DNA from: Candidatus Methanocomedens sp.
Lineage (GTDB): Archaea > Halobacteriota > Methanosarcinia > Methanosarcinales > Methanocomedenaceae
Assembly (NCBI GenBank): GCA_009649835.1
Contig: PYCK01000165.1
Location: 1 to 8,771, forward strand
Direction: 5' to 3'
Length of the DNA stretch: 8,771 bases
Shown here: piece by piece, positions 1 through 6,534 of the stretch
Numbering within the stretch: position 1 is the stretch's first letter
Layout: every line of letters starts with the position of its first letter
Made by a program: the position numbers and the translations under genes
Notes under the pieces: model-generated
The model's input: the letters and a program-made list of their open reading frames with translations, nothing else
Database searches by the model: none
Told to the model about the DNA's origin: nothing

Positions 1-591
1 CGAAGAAGTCCTCTGCGAATGGAGGTTGAGAAAAATGGCAAACGTTTGATAGTGAATCAACTTTCTGGTGGAGAATTGATCTTAATTGCAATGATTGGGG
101 ACTTGGCAAGACGAATGGCAATTGCGAACCCTGATTCCACAAAACCGCTACTGGGTTCAGGCATTGTTCTCATAGATGAAATCGATCTGCACCTTCATCC
201 AAGATGGCAACGGATAATCGTACATAAATTATTGGCGATTTTTCCCAATTGCCAGTTCATCATATCCACCCATTCGCCGCATGTCATCACCCATGTGCAA
301 CCTGAGAGTCTGTTCCTTCTTGAGCAAACGGATTCTGGCATTGTGGTAAGAAAGCCGAACGAGTCTTATGGGAAAAATGTGGATCGGGTACTTGAAGACC
401 TTATGGGTCTGGAAACAACAAGACCTGACGAAGTTGATTCCGATCTTCACAGTATTTTTGAGACAATCGATGCAGGGAAACTGGAAGAAGCACGAAGCCA
501 GATTACTGATTTAATGCAAAAAATCGGAGCTGATCCTGAATTGGTGAAGGCGGAGGTCCTCATCAAACGCAGGGAGCTGATTGGCAAATGA
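1..591 (+). CDS. ptuA: AAA/ABC-type ATPase of a Septu-like module, 5' end outside window
   Basis: This is the C-terminal half of an ATPase in the family of large SMC/ABC-like ATPases that pair with HNH nucleases in anti-phage systems (Septu PtuA, and the ATPase of Ec78-type retrons). The reading frame is open back to base 1, with RRSPLR encoded before the first Met at base 19, so that Met is internal and the N-terminal Walker A half lies outside the window. Visible motifs are an ABC signature LSGGE (nt 61-75), a Walker B stretch IVLIDEIDLHLHP with the Asp-Glu pair at nt 175-180, and the switch motif STHSP (nt 265-279), followed by a helical, charged C-terminus. Many relatives, as I remember them, have LSDGE at the signature, so the LSGGE form is a small variation. 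The stop overlaps the ATG of the HNH gene by 4 nt, so the two are probably translated together. Family assignment is firm; the defence role is inferred from the pairing. Confidence 0.82.
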   Translation, partial: RRSPLRMEVEKNGKRLIVNQLSGGELILIAMIGDLARRMAIANPDSTKPLLGSGIVLIDEIDLHLHPRWQRIIVHKLLAIFPNCQFIISTHSPHVITHVQPESLFLLEQTDSGIVVRKPNESYGKNVDRVLEDLMGLETTRPDEVDSDLHSIFETIDAGKLEEARSQITDLMQKIGADPELVKAEVLIKRRELIGK

Positions 592-1217
592 AGCATATTG
601 CCAAAGATCAGAATACTCCGGATTTTGATAAATGGAAGGCAAGTGCCAATGATAACTGGCAGCCAACCTATGAAGACTTGAGCGGCACAACAAAAAAGGA
701 AGTAAAATATTCCCTCATGAAGGAACAGGGTTATATTTGTTGCTATTGCGAGCGTCGGTTGACCGATGATGGTTCTCATATTGAGCATTTCAATCCTCGA
801 AGCAACAACGTACTCAATCCTCTAGATTATACCAACATGCTCTGTTCCTGCCAAAACCAATTGGAACAAGGAGAGCCTCGACATTGTGGGCATTTGAAGG
901 GCGATTGGTTTGACAACCAGCTTCTTGTTTCGCCGTTAGATCCGGACTGTGAGGGGCATTTTACCTATACTGCAGATGGCAAAATCCAGCCTGCTGAGAA
1001 ATCCGATGATTCAGCAAGAATGACAATTGAGAAACTGGGATTGAATGTAAATAAACTGAACGCTCTTCGCAAGAAAGCAATAGAGCCATTTTTGGATGAA
1101 AACTTGAGTGAGCAAGAATTTTTTCAATTTGTGAGTGGTTACCTCAGAAAAAATACGGGTGGAATGTTCGGAGAATTCTGGACGACTATCGATTATATAT
1201 TTGTGCAAAATACCTGA
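588..1217 (+). CDS. ptuB: HNH endonuclease of a Septu-like module (TIGR02646-type)
   Basis: This 209-residue protein is the likely effector nuclease of the module. It carries a CxxC-type HNH core: ICCYCE (Cys51, 52, 54), then HIEHF (His64, Glu66, His67), Asn83 and CSC at 86-88. A further Cys100/His102 pair (HCGH) probably helps hold structural zinc. The arrangement CYCE...HIEHF.P.S...LDYTN matches the HNH family found with retron Ec78 and Septu ATPases. The start is fixed by the ATGA overlap with the ATPase gene. The C-terminal EFWTTIDYIF is where relatives usually end, so the protein looks complete. No reverse transcriptase or ncRNA is visible here, but a retron could lie upstream of the window, so plain Septu and retron-associated forms cannot be told apart. 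The pair is more A+T-rich than the gat genes, consistent with horizontal transfer. Confidence 0.8.
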   Translation: MKHIAKDQNTPDFDKWKASANDNWQPTYEDLSGTTKKEVKYSLMKEQGYICCYCERRLTDDGSHIEHFNPRSNNVLNPLDYTNMLCSCQNQLEQGEPRHCGHLKGDWFDNQLLVSPLDPDCEGHFTYTADGKIQPAEKSDDSARMTIEKLGLNVNKLNALRKKAIEPFLDENLSEQEFFQFVSGYLRKNTGGMFGEFWTTIDYIFVQNT

Positions 1218-1281
1218 ATTATATTGCCCACGATAATGCCCTATTCAAGCTTTCACAACTATCTGAGCATTAATCCCTCAT

Positions 1282-2187
1282 TCACCCATGATAATACTCA
1301 CCCTGCGCCGCCTTCTGCACAGGCGACCCGCACGGTTCAGCCCCAGGCACACCCACAGCATCGGCCCGGCACTGCTGGCACAGCCTGAACTGTGGCAGAT
1401 ACTCCCCTGCCAGCTTCCTGACCAGATTCAGGTCCTCGCAGGTCGGCGGCTCAGACCCCTCAAAATCATATAAAGGAATCAGCGGGATAATATTCATAAT
1501 AACAGCCCCATGCTCAGCCGCCTTTTTGGCAATATCCTCGATCTCCTCCATATTAATATCAGGCAGCAGTACCGTATTGACCTTGACTACCAGCCCGGCC
1601 TCCGCAGCAGCCCTGATACCCTCCCACTGTTTCTCAAGTAAAAGTTCGGCAGCTTCCAGGCCCTTATAGGTCTTATCGTGGTACCGCACCCATTTGTATA
1701 TCTTAGCAGCAGTCTCGGGATTGACAGCGTTCACAGTCACAGTCACACTATTAACACCCACAGCCTTCAACTCATCCACCTTCTCGCTCAGCAGCAAACC
1801 ATTGGATGCAATACACTCGATAAGGTCTGGGTATTTCTCATTCACCAGGCGCAGGGTCTCAAAGGTAGCATCATTGGCCAGGGACTCGGCAGGGCCTGCA
1901 ATACCCACTACCTTCAGGTTATCCATCTCCTTTACATACTTGTCCACCCGCTCCAGCGCCTCCTGGGGCGTCATGATACTACTGCTCACCCCTGGCCTGT
2001 GCTCGCATTTATCAATGGAGCGGACGCAGTATCCACACTGGATATTGCATTTGGGTGCCACTGGCAGGTGAATGCGCGCGGTCTTGAAATGCATCTTTTC
2101 ATTGTAACATGGATGTACGCTTGTTAAGTGTGAGGATTTTGAACCTATATCGCCCCAGCGTTCTTCTTTCATATTTTGCAGCCTCAT
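1282..2187 (-). CDS. nifB: NifB, radical SAM FeMo-cofactor (8Fe core) maturase
   Basis: NifB fuses two 4Fe-4S units (K1, K2) and inserts carbide and sulfur using SAM, giving NifB-co, the core of the nitrogenase cofactor. The 301-residue protein is a stand-alone archaeal form without a C-terminal NifX domain. Visible are HPCYNE (25-30), RIHLPVAPKC, the radical SAM triad Cys47/51/54, Cys61 before RPGV, AGPAESLAN (98-105), Cys125 before ASNGLLL, VKVNTVLLP (201-209), NIIPLIPL and CQQCRADAVG with Cys270/Cys273. The cysteines that bind the K clusters in characterised NifB all seem to have counterparts. Differences from common NifB are AGPAES for AGPGDP and CVRSIDKC after the radical SAM triad. The first ATG has no ribosome site; a second in-frame ATG at base 2172 follows GAGG (2182-2185) by 9 nt and may be the true start. 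It lies just after gatB with 24-39 nt between, so it may share that transcript. No other nif gene is in the window. Confidence 0.85.
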   Translation of the reverse strand: MRLQNMKEERWGDIGSKSSHLTSVHPCYNEKMHFKTARIHLPVAPKCNIQCGYCVRSIDKCEHRPGVSSSIMTPQEALERVDKYVKEMDNLKVVGIAGPAESLANDATFETLRLVNEKYPDLIECIASNGLLLSEKVDELKAVGVNSVTVTVNAVNPETAAKIYKWVRYHDKTYKGLEAAELLLEKQWEGIRAAAEAGLVVKVNTVLLPDINMEEIEDIAKKAAEHGAVIMNIIPLIPLYDFEGSEPPTCEDLNLVRKLAGEYLPQFRLCQQCRADAVGVPGAEPCGSPVQKAAQGEYYHG

Positions 2188-2211
2188 CCATTTCTATTGA
2201 AATGATTTAAC

Positions 2212-3654
2212 TTAAATCCTCTGTATTATCATCTTTCGCACTTCTTTGGCATCGGCACGGCCTTTGGTCTTCTTCATCACCTGCCCCATAAGGAAATTAA
2301 CAGCTTCCTGCTTGCCATTCTGGTAATCCTCCACTGCCCCGGGATTCTCGGAAATTACCTCTTCCACCGCCGCTGTCACAAGGTCGCTGCCAGCCTTCAG
2401 CAGTCCCTTTGCCGCCACAACCTCATCAGGAGTGCCGCCCTCATCCAGTATCGTACGGATAACCTCAACACCACTTTGCTCTGTGATCTTATCCCCGGCC
2501 AGCAGTTTCACCAGCTGCACCATACTTGCGCTGGCAAATGCATCTATGCCAAGGTCCCTGTAATTGAGTTCACCCTTTAGTACATCAGCAATCCACACAG
2601 CAGCCAGTTTCGGGTCAACCTCTGCCGCCACTTGCTCATAAAAATCTGCCACCTGCTTCTCAGAGGTCAGGCTCTTTGCATGGTCATCAGTGATACTATA
2701 ATGGGTTATGAACCTCTGCCGCCTGGCATCAGGCAGTTCAGGCAGGGTCTTAGCAATCCCGGGCGCCCAGTCAGCCACCCTCAACGACACCAGGTCAGCC
2801 TCAGGGAAATAGCGATAATCATGCGCCTCCTCCTTGGTCCTCAGGCTAACAGTTACACCCCTGGCCTCATCAAAGTGCCTGGTCTCCTGCACCACCTTAC
2901 CGCCCCGCCTCAGCAAGTTCTTCTGCCGCACTATCTCGAACAGCAGCGCCCGCTCCGCACCCTTGTGGCTGCTGATATTCTTCACCTCAGAGCGGCTGCC
3001 GCCGGACAGTGAGATATTGGCATCCACCCTCATAGAGCCCTCAAGTGTGGTATCTACCACATCCAGGTATCCCAGAATATTGCGCAGCTTATCCAGGAAC
3101 CGGCGCGCCTCTTTCGGGCTCCTTATGTCGGGCTCGGTCACTATCTCAAGCAGTGCCACACCGCTGCGGTTATAATCGATCAGTGTGTACTTTGAGCGCT
3201 CGATACTGCCGCCCTCATGCACCAGCCGGCCCGGGTCCTCTTCCATATGGGCCCGGTTGATGCGGATACGGACCTCGCCATCCTCGCCCTCGATATTGAT
3301 GTAGCCGCTTGAGGCGATCGGGTAATCGTACTGGGTGATCTGGAACCCCTTTGGCAGGTCAGGATAGTAGTAGTTCTTCCTGTAGAACTGGGTATGCTCC
3401 TCAATGGAACAGTTCAGTGCCAGCCCCACCTTTATGGAATATTCCACAGCCTTACGGTTTATTACAGGCAGCGACCCTGGCAGTCCCAGGCATACGGGAC
3501 AAGTATGGGTGTTGGGCCCGTCGTCGTGGTAGTCAAGTGGGCAGCCGCAGAATATCTTGGTATTGAGCTTGTTCAACTGCACATGTATCTCAAGCCCTAT
3601 CATCACACCGACCTCATCCAGGTATGGACGCAATTTCAGGCTTTCCTCCCGCAT
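2212..3654 (-). CDS. gatB: Asp/Glu-tRNA(Asn/Gln) amidotransferase subunit B
   Basis: GatB is the tRNA-binding and kinase/transamidase subunit of the cytoplasmic GatCAB complex; it activates the side-chain carboxylate of misacylated Asp-tRNA(Asn) or Glu-tRNA(Gln) with ATP and amidates it with ammonia from GatA. At 480 residues it has the normal length. It shows the N-terminal cradle domain with VMIGLEIHVQL (17-27), the zinc-site cysteines Cys36, Cys38, Cys52 and Cys55 (CGC ... CPVC), FYRKNYYYPDLPKGFQITQY, and GVALLEIVTEPDI. The C-terminal 150 residues are the helical and YqeY-like tail, ending NFLMGQVMKKTKG...KEVRKMI. The ATG directly abuts the gatA stop (TAGATG), and a perfect GGAGGTG ribosome site (3661-3667) sits in the last gatA codons, 6 nt away. 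In archaea GatCAB normally serves Asn-tRNA, with GatDE serving Gln-tRNA; gatDE is not in the window. Confidence 0.97.
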   Translation of the reverse strand: MREESLKLRPYLDEVGVMIGLEIHVQLNKLNTKIFCGCPLDYHDDGPNTHTCPVCLGLPGSLPVINRKAVEYSIKVGLALNCSIEEHTQFYRKNYYYPDLPKGFQITQYDYPIASSGYINIEGEDGEVRIRINRAHMEEDPGRLVHEGGSIERSKYTLIDYNRSGVALLEIVTEPDIRSPKEARRFLDKLRNILGYLDVVDTTLEGSMRVDANISLSGGSRSEVKNISSHKGAERALLFEIVRQKNLLRRGGKVVQETRHFDEARGVTVSLRTKEEAHDYRYFPEADLVSLRVADWAPGIAKTLPELPDARRQRFITHYSITDDHAKSLTSEKQVADFYEQVAAEVDPKLAAVWIADVLKGELNYRDLGIDAFASASMVQLVKLLAGDKITEQSGVEVIRTILDEGGTPDEVVAAKGLLKAGSDLVTAAVEEVISENPGAVEDYQNGKQEAVNFLMGQVMKKTKGRADAKEVRKMIIQRI

Positions 3655-5070
3655 CTATACCACCTCCGGCGCTTTTGTGTGGAAATTAGTGTTCTGCTCG
3701 AACGTATAGGCGGTCCTGATTATGGTCTTTTCATCAAAGTGCTTCCCCATTATCTGCAACCCGATCGGCAGCCCATCCGAGAAACCGCATGGCAGTGAAA
3801 CTGACGGCACGCCCGAGAGGTTCACAGGCACAGTGTTCACGTCTGCCATATAAAGGGTCAGGGGGTCGCTTATCTTCTCGCCCAGTTTAAATGCGGGTGT
3901 GGGCATAGTAGGTGCGATAAGCACATCCGTACTTTTCAGCGCCCGCTCGAAGTCCTGTTTGATAAGTGTCCTGACCTTCAGGGCCTTGAGGTAATACTTG
4001 TCCATATACCCTGCCGACAGCGCATATGTACCAAGGAGGATGCGCCGTTTCACTTCCTCGCCAAACCCTTGTGCCCGTATCTCGCTGTATGTAGTATGCC
4101 AGTCGTGGTCCTTTTCCAGGCGCAGCCCGTACCGCATGCCGTCGAACCGGGCCAGGTTTGAAGATGCCTCGCTCATGGCAATGACATAATAAGCAGCCAG
4201 GGCGTACTTTGTGTGCGGCATCTCCACTTCCTGCCACGATGCTCCCAGGTCTTCCAGCCTGTGCACGCTGTCCCAGACCGACTTTTCCACGGCCTGGTCT
4301 AACCCATCGCCAAAGTATTCCTTTGGTACGCCAATGGTAAGTCCCTTCACATCGTCAACCAGTGCTTTTGTATAATCCTTCTCGCCAGGTACGGACGTGG
4401 AATCCCGCTGGTCATGTCCAGCGATCACATTGAACAGCAGTGTCATATCTGCCACATTGGAAGCAATGGGTCCTATCTGCTCCAGGCTGTTGGCATATGA
4501 GATCAAGCCGTACCTGGATATCACGCCGTAAGTGGGTTTTAGCCCAACCACGCCGCAAAATGATGCCGGGCACCTGACAGACCCGCCCGTATCAGAACCA
4601 AGGGCCAGCGGCACTTCACCTGCTGCTATCGTTGCCGCACTGCCACCTGATGAGCCGCCGGGCACCGTTTCTGTGTTCCAGGGATTAAGTGTAGGGCCGT
4701 AATGACTGGTCTCTGTGGATGTCCCCATAGCGAATTCGTCCATGTTCAACTTGCCAACGATAATGGCCCCTGCCGCCTTCAGTCGCTCGATAACGTGGGC
4801 ATCATATGGCGGCACATAGCCACCCAGGATCCTGGATGCGCATGTGGTCTGAATACCTTTTGTTGAAATATTATCCTTGATGGCAATTGGTACGCCTGCC
4901 AGCGGGCCGGTGTGCCCTTCGGTCTCCCCGGCCACCTCGAGAACAGACTCCTTTGCCACGGTGATGAATGTATTGAACTTGCTGGCCTCAATCCTGTCAA
5001 TGCACTGGCTTACAACTTCTTCGGCTGACGAATCCTGTATTGCTTCCAGGGTTTGTGATACTGTGATCAT
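3655..5070 (-). CDS. gatA: Asp/Glu-tRNA(Asn/Gln) amidotransferase subunit A (glutaminase)
   Basis: GatA hydrolyses glutamine and channels the ammonia to GatB. The 471-residue protein belongs to the amidase-signature family and keeps the Ser-cisSer-Lys triad: Lys65 in VPIAIKDNI, cis-Ser140 in PGGSSGGSAA and the nucleophile Ser164 in GSDTGGSVR. CGVVGLKPTYG follows, as in bacterial and archaeal GatA, and the C-terminal region keeps the LIAPTMPTPAF and NLSGVPSVSLPCG blocks. Its ATG lies 10 nt after the gatC stop; a GAGGT ribosome site (5078-5082) overlaps that stop and is 7 nt from the start. It is translationally linked to gatB downstream (stop and start abut). Nothing suggests loss of activity. 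Confidence 0.97.
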   Translation of the reverse strand: MITVSQTLEAIQDSSAEEVVSQCIDRIEASKFNTFITVAKESVLEVAGETEGHTGPLAGVPIAIKDNISTKGIQTTCASRILGGYVPPYDAHVIERLKAAGAIIVGKLNMDEFAMGTSTETSHYGPTLNPWNTETVPGGSSGGSAATIAAGEVPLALGSDTGGSVRCPASFCGVVGLKPTYGVISRYGLISYANSLEQIGPIASNVADMTLLFNVIAGHDQRDSTSVPGEKDYTKALVDDVKGLTIGVPKEYFGDGLDQAVEKSVWDSVHRLEDLGASWQEVEMPHTKYALAAYYVIAMSEASSNLARFDGMRYGLRLEKDHDWHTTYSEIRAQGFGEEVKRRILLGTYALSAGYMDKYYLKALKVRTLIKQDFERALKSTDVLIAPTMPTPAFKLGEKISDPLTLYMADVNTVPVNLSGVPSVSLPCGFSDGLPIGLQIMGKHFDEKTIIRTAYTFEQNTNFHTKAPEVV

Positions 5071-5080
5071 TTCACTTACC

Positions 5081-5362
5081 TCAGATTATCCTGGGGGCCT
5101 TGAAGTAGCCATCCTGCGTTCTGGGCGCGTTGCCTGTGGCCTCGTCCTGGGTGAGGCAATCAGTGACCTCGTCATCCCTGAACACATTGTTCATTTCCAG
5201 CACATGGTATGTGGGCTCAACTTCTTTTGTGTCCACCTCGTCCAGCTGCCCGAAATAATCAAGTACAGAGTTCAACTGGTCCGCATATCCCTCAAGCTGC
5301 TCCTCTTCCATTTTCAACCTGGCAAGCCAGCCAATATGTTCCACGTCCTTGGTTGTTATCAT
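5081..5362 (-). CDS. gatC: Asp/Glu-tRNA(Asn/Gln) amidotransferase subunit C
   Basis: GatC is the small belt-like subunit that holds GatA and GatB together. The protein is 93 residues and has the typical N-terminus MITTKDVEHIGWLARLKM, central LNSVLDYFGQLDEVDT and the C-terminal pattern of short hydrophobic segments ending near FKAPRII. A start at 5362 is preferred over the longer in-frame ATG at 5395. The family begins close to the DVEHIGWLARL helix, and the extra 11 residues of the longer form come partly from the terminal repeat of the inserted element described at 5382-5518. Removing that element restores an ATGA overlap of this ATG with the upstream gene, which independently supports 5362. 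The ribosome site is weak (GGATG, 5370-5374), fitting a gene that once relied on translational coupling. Confidence 0.93.
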   Translation of the reverse strand: MITTKDVEHIGWLARLKMEEEQLEGYADQLNSVLDYFGQLDEVDTKEVEPTYHVLEMNNVFRDDEVTDCLTQDEATGNAPRTQDGYFKAPRII

Positions 5363-5381
5363 GATGTTACATCCAGTTTTA

Positions 5382-5394
5382 TGTATCCACTTCA
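5382..5394. repeat. Left terminal inverted repeat of the element
   Basis: TGTATCCACTTCA is the exact reverse complement of 5506-5518. Read on the minus strand it supplies the ATG-flanking sequence that lengthens the gatC reading frame upstream of its likely true start. Confidence 0.8.
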
Positions 5395-5410
5395 TTAAGC
5401 ATGGTATTTT

Positions 5411-5478
5411 GACCGGATTTACAGGATTTACAGGATGTTGACGTTGCGGTATATCCTGTCGATCCTGTTAATCCTGTC
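5411..5478. repeat. Large imperfect hairpin built from ACAGGAT repeats
   Basis: The arms 5411-5436 and 5453-5478 pair at 22 of 26 positions around a 16-nt loop. Each arm is itself a run of three ACAGGAT-like units (ATCCTGT on the right arm) spaced 9 nt apart. From memory, hairpins of ACAGGATTTACAGGAT type recur in intergenic DNA of many anaerobic bacteria and archaea; I cannot verify this here. On the plus strand a T-rich stretch (5484-5488) follows, so it might stop transcription running antisense to the gat genes. On the minus strand no T-run follows. Confidence 0.8.
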
Positions 5479-5498
5479 TAATAATTTTTAAATCACCC

Positions 5499-6401
5499 TT
5501 AGATTTGAAGTGGATACAGTTTTATCCTGTTTTCCTTTGCAACCGAATAAAGATATTTTCTTATATAGCCTTTGTCTTGCTTTTTGAACCCTGCCTGCCT
5601 GGCAAGTCTGCCAAGGCCTGCCCATACCCCGCTGCCATACTGCATGGCCTTTTTGTCCCGCCATGCAATCTCGGCCGGTACCACACTTTCCGCGGCCCTG
5701 CGCAGGATGTATTTGCCGACCAGTTCGCCATCAAACTCCCTGACCTTTAATACAGCCGGAATGGAAAGGGCCAGTTCAACCACATCAGGGTCAAGAAACG
5801 GGGCTGCCAGTTTTATTCCCGCTGCCTCTGCCACGGTATTGTCCCGCAGGATATCCCGGCGGGGTAGTCGTGATACGTCTGCGACAATGGCTTCATGCAG
5901 GGAAGCCGTGCTCTTTTTAATAATCTCCTTATACCTGTGATATCCTCCGAACAGTTCGTCAGCCCCCTGCCCGGCCAGTAGCAGGTCAATATTTCTGCTC
6001 TTAGCCTTAGTGCTGGCAATATACAGTGGCACACCCAGTGAGATAGCCATGGGGTCTGCGGTTTCCAGGGCCTCCATGACTCGGGGAATTGTCGATTCAA
6101 CATCATCAAGGTCGATTATCTTAAGAATGAGATTGTTCTCCATACCCAATAATTGTGCAGCATCCGGTGCCCATTTCACATCATTTGAGCCTGAAAAGCC
6201 AACTGTAATAAGTGTTATATCAGGTACATGCCTGGCAGCCAGTGCTGTTATCAGTGAACTATCCACTCCTCCTGAAAATAACACGGCACAATCGGGTGTA
6301 AGGTTTTTTTTTACACTCTTCGACAGGGTGGTGATGATCATCTCACATGCTGCAGTCTCGTCTTTGGTATCGTCTTTGGTAATGTCTGACCTTGTGTGCA
6401 T
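5499..6401 (-). CDS. Asparagine-synthetase-like ATP-pyrophosphatase domain protein (no glutaminase domain)
   Basis: This 300-residue protein corresponds to the C-terminal synthetase half of AsnB. It has the PP-loop SGGVDSS (43-49), the conserved LLAGQGADELFGGY block (141-154), and LAAPFLDPDVVELAL, which in AsnB helps shape the substrate site. The N-terminal class II glutaminase domain with its catalytic Cys2 is absent, so the enzyme would use free ammonia, a separate amidotransferase, or a different substrate; relatives of this length are common in archaea and their substrate is not something I can state. It heads the gatCAB run, which suggests a link to asparagine or amide metabolism but does not prove it. 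Its last codons (LYPLQI) are written by the terminal repeat of the element at 5382-5518. The reconstructed ancestral end is LDVTS with a TGA overlapping the gatC ATG. A near-leaderless start at 6401 fits a TATA-like box at 6425-6433. Confidence 0.85.
   Translation of the reverse strand: MHTRSDITKDDTKDETAACEMIITTLSKSVKKNLTPDCAVLFSGGVDSSLITALAARHVPDITLITVGFSGSNDVKWAPDAAQLLGMENNLILKIIDLDDVESTIPRVMEALETADPMAISLGVPLYIASTKAKSRNIDLLLAGQGADELFGGYHRYKEIIKKSTASLHEAIVADVSRLPRRDILRDNTVAEAAGIKLAAPFLDPDVVELALSIPAVLKVREFDGELVGKYILRRAAESVVPAEIAWRDKKAMQYGSGVWAGLGRLARQAGFKKQDKGYIRKYLYSVAKENRIKLYPLQI
5506..5518. repeat. Right terminal inverted repeat of the element
   Basis: TGAAGTGGATACA pairs exactly with 5382-5394. 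On the minus strand it encodes most of the final LYPLQ of the asparagine-synthetase-like protein, so the current end of that gene is element-derived. Confidence 0.8.
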
Positions 6402-6534
6402 TGGAACCTTCTATGTCATGAGTGATAAAATATGTTTTTACAGGATATGATCTGACCATTTTGAACTTTGAATCAATCTATGACCCGACAAAAACCTTTA
6501 TCACCCACACCCCACATAAATCCTCTCAGCAACC
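6402..6534. promoter_or_regulatory. Divergent promoter region of the asparagine-synthetase-like and U32 genes
   Basis: The 133-bp gap separates two divergent genes. For the minus-strand gene, an AT-rich TATA-like box lies at 6425-6433 (ATATTTTAT on the minus strand) after a purine-rich TAAAAAC, about 28 nt from the ATG at 6401, which would give a leaderless or nearly leaderless mRNA. For the plus-strand U32 gene, CCTTTATCA at 6495-6503 after ACAAAAA is a plausible BRE/TATA pair about 36 nt before the ATG at 6535; no Shine-Dalgarno site precedes that ATG, again fitting a very short leader. No operator-like repeat stands out. Confidence 0.5.

Larger units (their letters stand above)
5382..5518. 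mobile_element. MITE-like insertion between asparagine-synthetase-like gene and gatC
   Basis: A 137-bp element is bounded by perfect 13-bp inverted repeats, TGTATCCACTTCA at 5382-5394 and TGAAGTGGATACA at 5506-5518. GTTTTA lies directly outside both ends (5376-5381 and 5519-5524); this sits within a 9-bp direct repeat CAGTTTTAT (5374-5382 and 5517-5525), as expected for a target-site duplication of about 6-9 bp. The interior holds no coding sequence, only a large hairpin. Deleting one repeat copy plus the element (143 bp) makes the upstream gene end in TGA overlapping the gatC ATG as ATGA, a typical operon junction. The ends are TG...CA. I do not recognise the parent transposase family, and none is encoded in the window. 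Confidence 0.75.

Noticed and set aside
588..1217. HNH gene considered as a homing or restriction endonuclease
   Set aside because: The coupled upstream SMC/ABC-like ATPase and the CYCE/HIEHF pattern fit Septu or retron effector modules better; no intron, intein or methylase gene is present.
1218..1281. Possible bidirectional terminator between the convergent HNH and nifB genes
   Set aside because: No inverted repeat with a flanking T-run could be found by eye in these 64 bases.
2632..3798. Several long open frames on the plus strand opposite gatB and gatA
   Set aside because: They are antisense shadows in G+C-rich coding sequence; the minus-strand frames encode complete, motif-rich GatB and GatA.
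5411..5478. Short regular ACAGGAT repeats considered as a CRISPR-like array
   Set aside because: Units are only about 7 bp with 2-nt gaps and lie in inverted orientation on two arms; no 25-40 bp repeat with unique spacers is present.
5505..5940. Plus-strand open frames opposite the asparagine-synthetase-like gene
   Set aside because: No ribosome site or family pattern; the minus strand encodes the PP-loop protein with all its motifs.
6402..6534. Search for a tRNA or structured RNA in the divergent gap
   Set aside because: No cloverleaf, T-loop sequence or long stem is visible; only promoter-like AT-rich boxes are seen.
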